Origin: Pteria penguin
Taxonomy: Eukaryota > Mollusca > Bivalvia > Pterioida > Pteriidae
NCBI GenBank assembly: GCA_035048485.1
Contig: CM068582.1
Coordinates: 33,717,596-33,781,595 of the forward strand
Direction of reading: 5' to 3'
Length of the DNA: 64,000 nucleotides
The stretch's first letter is position 1. Each line of letters opens with the position of its first letter. Position numbers and translations under genes: made by a program. Positions 12,861-25,739 of this stretch are shown here, in pieces. Under the pieces are notes generated by a model that was not told where the DNA came from, ran no database searches, and worked only from the letters and a program-made list of their open reading frames with translations.

Positions 12861-13012
12861 CTTGCCATAGCAAGATTCGCTTATTTCTCGTCTCATCTAT
12901 GCTCAAAGAGTTAATAATTGTTCAGTGTGATACATTATTCTGAATGGTACTGACAAAGAAAGTTCCTTTTCGTATTCAAAATTTAAATCATGAAATAAAT
13001 ATTTGTCTATTA

Positions 13013-13267
13013 GGGGCCAATTATTCGAAAATTTAACCACTGGTTAATATTACCAATGGTTAAATTTCATCTGACTATATCTTTGAAATGAGAAGACTTT
13101 AAGTCATAATCTGTGCACTGATTTGTAGCATATGAAGCAAGTTTTGTAAAGTAATTTAGATCTTTATACAGAAATTTTATAAAGTAAGTTAATTGTCTCT
13201 CAAACTTTAACCACTGGTTAAGCTAACCAGTGGTTAAAGTTTGAGAGTGTTTCGAACAACTGATCCC
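13013..13267 (+). mobile_element. Hairpin-ended MITE (MITE-D), copy 1
   Basis: A 255-bp non-coding element with terminal inverted repeats: it starts GGGGCCAATTATTCGAA, and the complement of its end reads GGGATCAGTTGTTCGAA. Subterminal TTAACCACTGGTTAA palindromes occur at both ends. At 13197-13247 the right subterminal region forms a perfect 24-bp stem around AGC. A second, inverted-orientation copy lies at 40967-41195. GGG(G/C)CC ends resemble PIF/Harbinger-type MITEs, but no TTA/TAA duplication is visible, so the superfamily is uncertain. Confidence 0.8.
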
Positions 13268-14334
13268 AGTAAGCTGAACACTGCCTATTATTAATACTCT
13301 GTCGATAAATTACCTAGACAAATTTCATTAAATTATAGTTTCCTCTTCGATAATATCATTGTGCCCTTCGCTTGTTAATTCTATGAAATGTGTAGTTTTT
13401 TTTCTAAAGAACAACACATTGATTTCTATATTATTTCTTATAACTTACAAAGTTGCAAAATAAGGAATCACAATTATTTCTCAGTAAGGTTCTCGTTCGG
13501 TATATAAATCTTCGACAATCGGTATTTTTGTACACGAATGCATACAGTGTGTTAATAATCAATTTCCGCAAAAATCTTCTGGTCATGAAATATTTTATTG
13601 TTTTCGGTCGTCATCAATATACGTTCGTTAAATCTATTTTTATCGTGTTGGAGCATTTCATATTCAAGACAAGTATTAAAGGAGACATTGAAACACGTAA
13701 AATGGTTGAATATTGATCATTTGTATAAGACATCTAATCTTATGCATGTTCGACTTCATGTGGATAAAGGAGAATTATTCCATATTGACAGCTTTACTGA
13801 TTAGCGTAAAAATTAACGATATACACATTTCATGATAAGATCAATACGGGGAGAAAATTCTTGATTTCTTTGAAGAATTGAGTTGAAACTCATATAAATT
13901 TATGCTATCGAATGTGGATATGTTTACTTATAATTCCGCATTTGCTTTCTAGCATTTCCACAAATGTTTAAATTCACACTTTTTCACTGCTTTTTATCAC
14001 ACAATTGAGTCCAATATCTCCTCTCTTTTTTAATAAATTCAAGTTCAACAACACTCACTTAATTTAGAAGAAGACATAACATTTTATGAAAGACTTTATA
14101 GATGAAATCTTAATTTTGCATTAATCTACAAAAAAAAAAATTATGATATAACTTTATCTATAATGTAGATATGATATGGTCATATCGCTTTGTTGATTGG
14201 TTGGCTAATTCAGTGTTATTCCTAGTCATATAAATGCTTGAATAATACACAATAAGAATCATTCGATGCACAGGTGATCATGGTCCAGTCCTCAATTTAT
14301 AAAATACTTCAAATTTACTGTGAAAAATGTTAGC
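13268..14334. other. AT-rich DNA, no gene seen
   Basis: Overlapping plus-strand open frames at 13453-13804 have no recognisable domain. They are treated as chance frames. Confidence 0.55.
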
Positions 14335-14535
14335 AAATTATTTGAAAACTAAGGAGTATCTCTGTCATGCATAGCTCTGTCCATAAATTGGTTCATTGGC
14401 TCTAACTTTTAGATCAAATTGGTAATGCCATTGTTATAGAAATATACTTTCGATTTCAATTTAGACCATGAGCATCTCTAAAGACACATACGTTTCTGAA
14501 ATGTACATATAGTGCACAGAATTGATACATGCATA
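14335..14535 (-). repeat. Family C dispersed repeat, inverted copy
   Basis: This is the reverse complement of the family seen at 42395-42610: ACTAAGGAGTATCTC and TCATGCATAGCTCT at one end, CATGAGCATCTCTAAAGACA at the other. It is diverged and non-coding. Confidence 0.65.
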
Positions 14536-15136
14536 TATGTCCTTGTAAATATCACAATGGGAGCATTGCAAAAGTCCCTATGATATACATGTACGTAGAT
14601 TAAAAATTCATGGAATTAAATACCGAAAAATACATCATTTAAAGGTAATATATGACAAGGTATCTATCGTTATTATAATCATACTGAAGGTCTTAAACAG
14701 AATTGGAATTTTCATAACAAAAACAAAAAAGATTAAACTTGATTTTAAAATCAACAACTGAAATGAGAAACCTATTTGACTTTCAAACGTGCAATTTCTA
14801 TACACTACAGAAATGCCGATTCTCGTCGATTGTTTATACATTTGTGTCGTAACATAATATCCATTATACTTGAAAGTGAAAGTGACTGTCTTGCATATAA
14901 ATACGAAATCAAACTGTTTATTATTATATGTATTTGAATTTGTTACATATGAGTTTTAGTAACTTTTAACTTTTCTTCTTTCATGAAACTTTATGAAAGT
15001 CAGTCTCTTTTATTAGATAATAAGCTGCAAAGAGCAGCCTGGCCACCTGTCGAAGTCGCTAGTTTATTTGTCAGATCAGCTCTGCTGTTACTTTAATACT
15101 AACGACAACGCAACAATGGCAACATTAATGGCCCCT
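14536..15136. other. AT-rich DNA, no gene seen
   Basis: No supported feature was found in this stretch. Confidence 0.6.
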
Positions 15137-15212
15137 GACACTGACAGGTGGACACACAGGAGACGTAAGTGTCTCTTATTTTGCTAGTCACACCTGCAAT
15201 AAACGCCAAACA
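15137..15212 (-). repeat. Family A core fragment
   Basis: A diverged core: GACAGGTGGACACACAGGAG, then TAAGTGTCTCTTATTTTGCT and CTAGTCACACCTGCAATAAA. It aligns with 17780-17850 and carries no other element sequence. Confidence 0.5.
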
Positions 15213-15398
15213 TACAGAGAGCATAATATGTCAACACTGTACGCACGAAATAAAACTACACTAAAACTGTAGAGAATGTCACAGAAAAAAATCTCCATCA
15301 GAACATAGAGAATATAGTATTTTACATCTCGATTTTAGTTTAACTCAGCAAAAGGAGTAAGTGGTACTGTAATGAGAGATATGGAAATAAGTGCATAT

Positions 15399-15452
15399 TG
15401 CCTTCAACATTGTTTCTCGACATGGAAGCATGAGATAACCAACCTTTAAAAC
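15399..15452 (-). mobile_element. SINE-2 fragment
   Basis: GCCTTCAACATTGTTTCTCG, then ACATGGAAGCATGAG and AACCAACC, match the body of the SINE at 42757-42930. The tRNA-like head and the tail are absent. Confidence 0.5.
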
Positions 15453-15749
15453 GTAATGGTTGTATGCAGGAATCGCACAAGGATCTGCTGCATCACAAGC
15501 TAACTTTCACATCCCATGGAAATTACCTGCATTACATAATTTGGTTTATTGGTATATTCATACGCATTCTGTACTATTTCCTGGTTTGTTAGTAGGATTT
15601 CGATTGACAGGTGCTTTTATTCAGTAGAAGAGACTGCAGTACAGGTCTTGTATTTATCAAACCATCGAAATCTCTCAGAAGGCAACAAAGCTCGTCAGAA
15701 TGGAATAATTTGCACAGTCTTGAAACTATTAGAAATGATTTAACAGGGT
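15453..15749. other. No gene seen
   Basis: No supported feature was found in this stretch. Confidence 0.5.
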
Positions 15750-16745
15750 GACCAAAGTCAAAATTTTCAAGAGGTCCTATATTCAAGATTCCAAATGCAG
15801 TATAAAGTTTTACTAGAAATAAACTCTTTTTGCAAAATAAAGCCTAAATCAAATGTCAAGATCACTTAATCAAAATGTAAAATGTAGGTAATTATCATAC
15901 CCTAATTACTTAGTTAAAAAAGTAAATGTCCCATACTGTTCAAAAGGTATCGGCCGATATTAATATTCTAGGTCAAAATCCATGGTACGAAATGAAATTA
16001 CCAATGATCTTTCGGAATCAATACGTGAAATACACGGTTCGAAAGAAATAGCCAAGATTAACAATTTCAAGAGGTAAGTAACTGTCCAAGATCAAAGTGA
16101 TGGGGTCAAAAGGAATGGTATCAAATAAAAGCTATATTCCTAAGATATCTAGATTTGAAATATGAAAACATTATCATTTACAGTTCAAAAGAACTGGCAA
16201 GGGTAACATTTTAGAAAGGAAGGTCAAGTACACGATCACTAAGTCGAAAGTTTTGATTCTGAGAAGTCTATATGTGAAATATTAAAATCCAAATTCTTAC
16301 CGTTCAAAAAGTTATAGCCAAGGTTTATATTTCTGAAAAGTAATTTAAAGTCCAAGGTCAGGGTCATGCATCAAATACCACGATACAAAATTAAAGATCA
16401 GGTCATGTGGAATCTATATATTAGATATGAAAGCTGTGTTTCTTAATGGTTCAATAAATATATTCGCCAGATTCATGTGATTGAAAAGAAGGGCAAAGTC
16501 CTAGGTCCATATTACTAGATCAAAAGTTATGACCTTAAATAAAAGTTTTTTTCATAGATTTATTCCTTATGGTTTAAAAGATATACCCCAGTCTTATGTT
16601 TTTGAAAAGTAAGTCAAAGTCCTAGACCATTAGGTGGAAAGTCATGAAATTCAATGACAGTTCTGACAAATATGGCCATTCATGTGAAATATCAAAACCC
16701 TGCACCTTGCAGTTCAGAAGATGTTACCAGGGTTTATGTTTTACC
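15750..16745 (+). repeat. Diverged tandem array, roughly 100-150-bp units
   Basis: About seven degenerate units share one word order: GTTCAAAAG with a GCCAAGG-like word, then a GAAAAGTAAGTCAAAGTCC-like word, then AGTCATGA-like and TGTGAAATAT-like words. The GTTC.AAAG landmark occurs near 15938, 16037, 16183, 16302, 16449, 16572 and 16712, spaced 99-147 bp. The array is followed by GACGCCAAAGACG. Similar sequence is common in bivalve non-coding DNA (from memory). No frame stays open through it. Confidence 0.7.
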
Positions 16746-17754
16746 TAAGTTAGCTGATGACGCCAAAGACGTATAGGGTATGACATTAGCATTCGGGATT
16801 TTTATCCCTACTTGCTAAAATGTCACAGCAGTGAGACAGAGTTGATGACATATAATCTCAGACATAGTTTCATTGTGTAGATATATCTTTTTTAGACTGA
16901 AACTATATGTTAGATATTTGCGACCATTCTGATGTTATCGTTTGTTGTTTTTCTCAACACTGGGGTTATTTCACTCTTACGTGTATAATGACCACCAAAG
17001 TTTAATGATAGAGAAAACCGGAATATCTCGGAAACATTTCTAGTAGACTGATTAATTAGTTTTGCAAGTATACGTTTTTCATGTCACAATAAGTAGCGCT
17101 GAAATGCATGTTTTACACGACAGCATCGATATACATCACCATAATTTTACATTTTTGTTATTAAAATTATAGGAAAACCATTTTTCCGCAATCTGAAATA
17201 AAACAAAAACGTAATTGGCTTTGTAATCTAGTATAATATATTGAAAAATATGAACCGAAAAAGGTAAGAATTCTGACGAAATCATATATAACAAAAACCA
17301 CTCTACAAAATTAAACGAAAATTAAAATAACAAATACATAAATCAAATATTATTCATTACTTTCCTGGTACTATTTTAGACCGTCAATTGACATAAAATC
17401 AGTTGGTGCGTTAATTGATCTATAGACTCAACTTTCTAAATAACATTGTAAACATTAAGCTCTTGCTACATTGCTTTTTTCTGCCGTAAACCGGATCTTC
17501 AACATGCAGACATAGAACGTAAGCAAATTAAAATAGCTAGAACTCTGTTTGCTTTAAAACATTAGAATGACCTACAAGAGCATACATACCTGCTTTACTC
17601 TATTGCACCATATGCGTAGATCTATATTTTATCATGCCTCCTAAGTAATGCATAAACCAACGCTGTGGGAATCCAAAATAGCAGAAAGCAAACTAATGGT
17701 CACGTTGACCAAACATCAAACATGACTATGGCACTGACAACAATGTACCACAGT
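16746..17754. other. AT-rich DNA, no gene seen
   Basis: No supported feature was found in this stretch. Confidence 0.6.
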
Positions 17755-18780
17755 GGACATCACGGACCCCTGAAATTCAGAGGTGAGACCAGGTGTCTGG
17801 GAGCTGTGAGCTTCTCCTGATTTGGCTAGCCACGTCCGCAGTGAATGCCCTTATGTACAGACGAAAGAAATATAATTCAGCAATGAACATATACATTGAT
17901 GTAAACAAATACTGTGTAGAAAGTGCCAAAACTACACAACATCAGGAAAAAGGTATAATAACACTGAAGTCAAACCCTCCGCGGGAGCCTTTTTAACGAG
18001 CTCCCCATTGCAAAGGGAATAAGTGTGAAGGAAACAAAGACACTAATTCCAATTATCTCATATATGGTATGACAAGCTGTGTTAATTTGTAATCCCGTAG
18101 TCAGAAATGCACGTGACAATATGTCAGTATGTATACATATAATGTCAAATAAAGTGTAGTCAAAGTTCAAGATGGTTAGTTTATGGTCAAATCCCAAAAT
18201 GTCGATTAACATTCTTGTAAGGGGAATATCTAATTACACAAGATCCCTATATCGACTGTAGAACTTCCTCAGTGACCATTTCAAAGGTTTCTTAATATAT
18301 CATTCTGAGAGTAGTTTCGTGGCAAGAAGCCTCGTTCTAAGGACAAAATCTTCGTTGTTATTACATGCCATACACCTGGCATAACGTATAAGTTGTGAAA
18401 TGAAGACGCCACGTGCGGAGGAGGAAGATATGTTGCTACTCAGGGAAGGGAAGTTGGTAATAAAGAAATTGAAATTGTCACCTTTGACAAAAAGAGAGAT
18501 AATTAACGAACCATCATCACGAACTGGGAGGAGTATATCGAGGTATGAAGCAGAAGATCCGCCCTCAGTTTTATCACTGATCTTTGGATATATTTTATTG
18601 AGGTGATCTTTAAATACTGGGTTGTTATCGACAACACTTTACCGATGTATCTGTACGTAAAGTTGAACCGAGATGTTAATTCTTTTATTGCCTATGGAGA
18701 GGAGAGACTGTATGAATTCTGAATCTCTATGTACACAAAATGTGCGATTTGTTAGACTCAAAACCCATACAAGATGAGAA
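17755..18780 (-). pseudogene. RT-1 reverse transcriptase relic with 3' end
   Basis: The longest minus-strand RT-1 relic. Sense runs from about 18760 to 17755. Near 18720 the frame reads SEFIQSLLS, then a degraded YIDD region (stop near the motif), then DNNPVFKDHLNKIYP. Around 18450-18380 it reads ITNFPSLSSNI and then RGVFISQLIRYARC, a segment lost from the other copies. It continues LLATKLLSE, stop, WSLRKFYSRYRDLV, ending MLIDILGFDH near 18190. A non-coding 3' region with the GC-rich family A core follows (17780-17850). Several stops make it non-functional. The 5' part of the RT is absent. Confidence 0.85.
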
Positions 18781-20667
18781 CTACGTGAGGGAGGTTTAGA
18801 TTTGAAAGAATTTTAAAATTTCGCTGCACCAGAAACCATATATTACCTTTTAGGGGACGTGCTTCGGTTTGTTGAATATTTCGGGGTTTTTATTTTCTTT
18901 TTAGATAAATTTATATTCCCTTCCATTTGTACAACAAACTTTGGGTTATCCATAATCATTCATTAAAGTGAATTTAAGGTATATAAATATATCTCTGTGT
19001 GTATGTGTGTTTTCTATAATACATGTAGTCCAGTATTTCTATTCCACGTCACGTGAAAAAAAAAACCCCGATTATATGATGTTCAGTTTTAATTTAACCG
19101 GGACCGTCAGTATAGATTATTATTAATATTATTATTACTATATTATAAACAGGTTTTAAAACTTTATTATTTTTTGTTTTTGGGAGCGGGGGGGGGGGGG
19201 GGTTAATTTTGCTTTTTCTAGTCGTATAACTTAAACTACTTTAAGATACACATTTCATTATAATGAAGTAACTGATGGAACTTATAAGACAAACACAATT
19301 TCTTATGGGCTTCTCTGATTTATGTTGAATATGACTCTATCCAGGTCTTATCAAAATATACAAACAAACACACGTCCATGTGTGTGCTTCTGTATAGTAA
19401 TAAGATTTCAAGAAACATACTCATATGACACTGTACTGAAAATTGATAATAAAAAATTGAATTTTATGTTTGGGAAATTCATTCTTTTTTTAATGTTATT
19501 TAATTTGATTTGAAACAGCGTCAAGGAAATTCGAACGTTCCAATTTGTTAAATTGTTTACACAAGTTTTTGAACATAACGTTTAATCATGGAGTCCATGT
19601 AGCAAATAGATTTTTAACTGACAGTTTTTATTATGTACAGCGATTGGCATAACCTCTCTCACGACTTAAGTTTCTCCAAGTTGTGTAACTGATATTCCCG
19701 AAGGAGCAGTATATTTCCAATTAATGGGAATAAATTCAATCACCTGAACGTAAAAGCAGTGGTCGAAATTCTGCACTTTTTTCCCATATGACTACATTGG
19801 GTGAATCTGCATTAATAATCTGCGACTGCCACTGCGAAACTATACATTGATTATAGAATTGGTACTTATGTACTTACGCATTGTGCTCTATCAGATTCCA
19901 TTTTGTTTGTTTGTGGTTTTCTTCTTTTTTTCAGGGAATATGTCATCATTTTACTATTTTCCTGAATATCCCATTTATTGAAATCATCAACGTGTTAATT
20001 GGTAGCTATAGGGTATGTCATGGTTACACAACTATAAATGCTTTCTGTTATGTAGCTTGTTAATTTGTTATCCTTGATCATTTATTTTCATTTCCATTCT
20101 AGCAAGTGCTATATCAGGGCTCTTTTTCTGTCCACAGTCAAAACATACACACTGCATTATGCATGATAATGGGACAAATATTACATTCAAAAAGCTTTAA
20201 AATGAGTGTAGTACGTTCTATAACTGCATTATTTTTGTAGGTAAACTTTGCTCACCCTTTTGATCAAGGAAAGGAGAAAAATAGAGCAATATATGTATGT
20301 GGGCTTTATGACACTTTTTTTTCTTCCGTCTCTTCCCTAACCAAGATTTATTAAAAAAGACTGATTTATGTATAGGTTTAGAACACGAATGATAATTGTT
20401 GTTACGAGTATTTGATTTCAATGTTTTATTTTGGTGTTGAGTAGTTTGATATATTGTCGGCATACGTGTTTATCATCTGCTAGTTTTGGAAAATTAACGT
20501 AACTTTTGTTACTATCCGATTTTCGGGAGGCCTCCAATGGCGGCGATGGTCTGTTATGATGATTGTCAATGTGACAAACCCGAAGCGTCTTTTAAAATAT
20601 AGCGTTTTATAATGACAATTGACTCAAAGGAAACGCGCTATTTCAACGCTTAAATACCGATCTTAGG
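18781..20667. other. AT-rich DNA, no gene seen
   Basis: No gene was recognised. A poly-G run of about 17 lies at 19187-19203. Short open frames here show no domain. Confidence 0.6.
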
Positions 20668-21056
20668 GATGTAAAGATGATGGATAAATCCAAACCACAA
20701 GTCCAAAAATCATGAAACCATAGGACATATAAAATCAGTGAAAATTAAAAACAAATGGAAAATAACAAAATATGTCTACTTGAAGAGCATATGTGAACCC
20801 CTGTGATGGAGTGAGATCAGGTGCCCGGGGAGAGTGAGCATCTCCTGCTTGCTAGCAACACCCGTCACATATACCCCGTAGAAAGTCAAATCGTGTGAAT
20901 TCCATATGTATTTATTTATGGAGAAGTCGAAGTAGGTAACCTTCTAGTATAGAAGGTGTCAAATCTGTGTAAAGTGATCGGAATCGGTCTCAGTCCAGAA
21001 TATCATTTAAAAGTCTGGATAACGAGATATTATATGGAGTAATAAGAGTCTCGAAA
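20668..21056 (-). mobile_element. A1 non-autonomous element, copy 1
   Basis: A 390-bp non-coding unit repeated in opposite orientation at 26592-26985 with only about 14 differences by eye (about 96 percent). It begins near AAGATGATGGATAAATCC and ends near GGAGTAATAAGAGTCTCG. Its centre is the family A GC-rich core (GGTGCCCGGGGAGAGTGAGC), also found in RT-1 3' ends in matching sense. It carries a perfect ACCTTCTA/TAGAAGGT hairpin. No RT, tRNA head or TIR is seen. Strand is set by the core relative to RT-1 sense. Confidence 0.8.
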
Positions 21057-21264
21057 GTCGCCTAGCCCTCAGAACAATTTTGGACATAACATTCAACTTC
21101 AGATACGATACAGTAATACATTTTTGAGTCAGTGTTGTCAGAAAAAAAAAACACTTTATATAACGGAAATAATTGTTTACACCCATATGTTATATTTTAT
21201 AACAGATACAACATTACCTTGTATTTATTTCACTAGTATATATTTAACATAACAACATATAAAC
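21057..21264. other. No gene seen
   Basis: No supported feature was found in this stretch. Confidence 0.5.
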
Positions 21265-21355
21265 GTAATTTAGTGATATTAGAGATGCCCAAGGTCGAAA
21301 CTGCGGAAATCCAATGTATAAATATTTGAAGAGAAAATTAATACCAAAAAGACTT
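21265..21355 (+). repeat. Family C fragment
   Basis: TATAAATATTTGAAGAG, preceded by a TAGTGAT..AGATGC block, aligns with the middle of the copy at 42430-42520. Confidence 0.5.
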
Positions 21356-23604
21356 AAGTTTATATATTATCTGATGCATAAAAATGAAACTTACTCAAAT
21401 ATCTATATAATGAAAATAACTTTTTCTCACCACATTGTCTCTAAGTCTACACTTTAGAATGACAGATTTTTTTTTGTTTTAAAATATCCAACATGCAAAC
21501 GTCATAGCCCCCAGCAATTAGAAAGGAATAAATTTTTTCGCAATATCAAAACACAGAAAACATAAATTATTGATCTTGCTCCCTTTCTGCAAACATGTGA
21601 TAAGGAAATTATGCAAATTAAATGACGCAGAAAAAATGAAAATTGCCAATGAATTTATGCCTGTATAATAATGTAGAATCATTAAGTATCAAAGGTGCTT
21701 ATAACGCATTCGTCAATTAAACGATATTTTTGTTCACTTTACACTACAGAATCTGATTCTTTGGAAAATCTGGAATGTTTTGGTTAAGTTCAGAGACTTT
21801 CATTCGCTCACACACCTGTCATCTCATATATTTAATTAAATGTATTCCGTTATCAAGTTAGTTTTGAAAGGGAAAGGGAAAGACATCTGACTTAGAATAA
21901 AGGACAATTCGTACGGAAATTCTAACTTTGATCTACGGTGCGTAAACTACATACCAAGACTGCGTATGGGACGATGTGGTACTAACTGCGTGCGAAAATG
22001 CTGGTACTATAAATAATTAGCGTTGTTTAACTTATGATTATTTTTTTATCAAAACATTTTGTTTGTAGAATGAAAGTAATGTATATATGCATTTGAAATG
22101 AATATATGTATATTATGCAAGTAATATATAAAAGAATATAAAGATTCCATTTTTCAAACGGACTTTTAACAGGGCAAAAACAAAAATGCTATGTTAGTAG
22201 ACATGCGATGCTCAAAAATCACATACAGCTTTTAATTGGTTCAATATATGAAAAGTAGGTTTCTGCAACGATTAAATATTAATATTTTCTAAATGAACTT
22301 CGCCGTCCGTTAGACGGTGCTTGTGTACTATGTGTTAGAAACGACGTTGAACGTTAGCAACCTTATGACGTCATAAGAACGTTTCATTGTTCTTTACGTC
22401 ATTTTTGTGGGAATACATTTTATTTCCTCCCTTAACATTAGGACATTAGCAGCTCATGGCGGTGAAGCCCATTATTAGTTGAATTGATTTTTAGTCAGAT
22501 CATAAAAAAGAACTTGAAACTTTGATTTAAAAGTCTTTCAGTCTTCAGACTACGCTTCTATGAAACAAAAATTAATTTTAAAATGCTTACAATTTATGTA
22601 AATGACTCTTTAAAGGGATACACGATCCGGCTGTTGATCCCAAATGGCACCAAACAGAATGCATTACAATAGCTGCAGCAGATAATTGCAAGTTGTTGCC
22701 ACCATACGTGTGAACATCCGGTATTACTTATCTAAAATAATGTCTCCATAGTATACAATCTTCAGACAAACCTTAAGATAATGGAGCATTAACTTTGATG
22801 TTGACAATAAATACTTCGCTTTTGCAGTTTAAATATATGTTCAAGGACGTCAGGTCTTGTGATTTAGTTCCATATATATGTCTTTCTGCAAGGAAGCGGC
22901 TAAATTCTGCATGCATAAATGACAAACATGTGACATGTTTATGTTCTAGCCGGACCATTATCGTCGATAATACATAATTGGATGTATCAACACCGATGTA
23001 GACGCCAAATAGGCATATAACGCCCGCAATAGGAATATAATGGACCAACTAGCTACGACATAGATAAACTTTAACGTTAAGATTGACAGCGTGCTGTGTT
23101 ATTAACAATCTACTTAATACATACATTTCTAATCAGTAAAACATTTACCAAAATATACGTTCGAGATCTTTCAGTTCAATAAGACTTTGGAATATAATAA
23201 TGCATTATAATGTTATAAATGGCAGAGATATAATATCAGCGTACTACAATTGAAATTCGTTCACCCATGAAAAACAAAGCTTTTAATATTTGACTATCCA
23301 TACTCTCCACAAATGCCCAACAAAAGTACAAATAGGTTTTTTCCAGGTGGTCAAAGCTTTTGAGCGCACTCTTATTATCGCATATTTAGGGACTGTGCTC
23401 GTTGTACAACCGTTCATGTTTTGCTGACCTCATCTACGGCCAGTAGATTTACATTAACTGGACAGATTGGTGTCCCGTCTCTATTGCATTTTGTACCACA
23501 GATACTGGGTATAAGCTCCGACCATTTAAGCCGTTTCGGGTGGAGAAAGATTACCTTTAATAGTCTTGTTAACCTTATACTTAGCATAGACTAATTTGTT
23601 AGAA
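21356..23604. other. AT-rich DNA, no gene seen; CRE palindrome
   Basis: No gene was recognised. CTTATGACGTCATAAG at 22362-22377 is a perfect 16-bp palindrome holding the CREB/ATF site TGACGTCA. Flanking CTTCGCCG (about 22300) and CGGTGAAG (about 22460) could be short inverted ends of a roughly 170-bp repeat, but the match is only 8-9 bp. A 91-codon minus-strand frame at 22773-23048 has a hydrophobic start but no family resemblance. Confidence 0.45.
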
Positions 23605-23642
23605 GTACAAAAAAAACGAAAAAATACCGAAGGGTAAACTGA
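23605..23642 (-). mobile_element. RT-1 3' terminal scrap
   Basis: ATACCGAAGGGTAAAC, preceded by an A-run, matches the extreme 3' end of RT-1 copies at 11685 and 63270. Nothing else of the element is present. Confidence 0.5.
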
Positions 23643-24884
23643 GAACTGCCACTGATACGCCCATATTTATGAGAAATATAATTTTATGGTTCATATTCAA
23701 ACACTTGTTTCAAACAGGTGAGTCCAAAAGTTCCCAAGAATACTTTATTGAATACAGACTTACAAATGTAAATTCTTTAAATGTCTATTATTTTCATGAT
23801 TCATCTGAATATGCTAAGTCAGATGTCTTTCCATTTCCCTTGAGATTATTTTTCAAGGGTGTACGGTAAGGTTTAAAACTACATATAGTCAATTTTAGTT
23901 TATCTATTTGCCATCATTGTCAGAGTAATCCTTTGTTAATTTCATTTTTGGGGTTGTAAGAGCTGAGAATCCCTGATCGCCTCCAGGAAATTTACATTCA
24001 TGACACAAACACACACATGTCTATAACAGACCCTAACATAACTGATCGGAAAGTGTATGTTATATCGTAAAGACCCAGCTATATCAACTTTCTGACCACA
24101 ACACGACCTCATTTTGATAAAAAGTGTCGGAGTTTGCAAATAATCACCGAAAGACTTCAAATCTTAATGACATCAGTTTTCCTGAAAAACAACTCTTTTA
24201 CGAGCAAAAGTCGAAGCCAGAAGCCAAAAAATAATGTCATGAATACTTTTAACTTGCTAATTAATATATGTTTTTGTGAATTTTAGAAAAAATGTTCATC
24301 TACAAATTGTCGGCATTATGATGAGTGCCAGCTGTGCACCACCCCTTGTTAATATATTTCTTAACTCATACGTAGCTGAATTCATTTAGTCTTTACTCCC
24401 AAAAAGGAAGAAGTCCTGCTGTTATACTTCACATACAGGAATAAGAAGGCTTGCTTTCAATTATAAATCCTATATTTGTTTAAGTTTTTTTTTTAAATAA
24501 CTGCGTAATGTACTTTTATTATTATTATCATTTTTAATACCAGCATTGCAAATATATTACAGAACGATTAAATACGTCCAATTCAGTCTGGGGTAATATA
24601 TATTTTATATTTTTTATTTAATATTTTAACAATATTTTGAAATTAGAATTTTGCTTTGCGTAATTTTTATCACCAGCTAAATATCCATAAAAGGCAATTG
24701 AGAAGGGTTTAGATATTCGAATTCCTTTAAAAAACCGAAATATTTCCTCACCACCTGTGAAAGTTAACTTACAAGAGCTGTTCTCGACAGGCAGCGATGT
24801 CCCACAGAGAACAGTGTTTTCTACTAGGACATGCATATAATATGTATCACGTTTTCCACTTGCACATTCTATTTACATTCTGTT
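23643..24884. other. AT-rich DNA, no gene seen
   Basis: No supported feature was found in this stretch. Confidence 0.6.
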
Positions 24885-24960
24885 GCTTATTATATGCATG
24901 TCTTTGGTGAATTGTGTGATACAGCCTGGTCAGACATCGTCTGTCTTCTCTTTACTAACC
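24885..24960 (+). mobile_element. Family B (RT-2 3' terminus) fragment
   Basis: TATGCATGTCTTTGGTGAAT, then TGTGATACAGCCTGGTCAGA, match the terminal part of family B at 35685-35730. Confidence 0.6.
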
Positions 24961-25589
24961 TGACAATTATAAAGGAAACTCTATATATTAAGTGTTGAGT
25001 ACACGAAATAGGCAATAATCTAAAAACCCTTATGTAATGTGATCGTTACGATTAGAAATAATTGTAGTTGTAATATTATCTCACATACTCTAGACATAGT
25101 GTATTAATGACAATTAAACATAAAATTGATGACATTCAAGACAATGAAAGCATGCTGCCTATTTTCTGTTGTAAAATTAATGTATCTTGGGGAGACGTTC
25201 TTTTCTCCTTTTTTCAGTTTTATTTATATTCTTCCTTTGGGCTAAATTCAATAGTAATTCCACTGATCTTAAGCTATCTTGACCCTTGTGACATATAATC
25301 ACACACTTTGTCCAGTTATGTCACATTTCGTCTCCAGACTTGTCAATGAAAATTGCATAACAAATAGACTTTGTACAACCTGTGTAAGAAATCATACCGC
25401 ATCAAATGCTTAAATATATATATGGGATTAATATATATTCAAATAAAATACCATAACGTCTTTCTTCATTGACTTCTTTAATAAGAATGCCCCAGGATGC
25501 ATTAGCAGCAAGTAAGATGTAGTTTTTATTAATATTTGGAATGAGACCTACACCAACAATTTTGACACTTTATATACTATAATTTCTAC
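24961..25589. other. AT-rich DNA, no gene seen
   Basis: No supported feature was found in this stretch. Confidence 0.6.
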
Positions 25590-25645
25590 TCGTGTCTATG
25601 TGGCGGGTGTTTCTAGTAAACAGGAAATGCTACTTTCACTCAGCA
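25590..25645 (+). repeat. Family A core fragment
   Basis: GGCGGGTGTTTCTAGTAAAC and AGGAAATGCT align with the A1 core (GACGGGTGTTGCTAGCAAAC). The copy is truncated on both sides. Confidence 0.55.
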
Positions 25646-25739
25646 CATGGTTTCACTTCCTCTTAGAAATTGGCAATTGTTCCTCTTTGATTTGACAAAA
25701 AACTATAAATTACTCTAAAATTAAGAAGAATGTCCTTAA

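Noticed and set aside
22290..22475. Possible short TIR element (CTTCGCCG...CGGTGAAG)
   Set aside because: Only 8-9 bases of inverted match with one difference and no target duplication.
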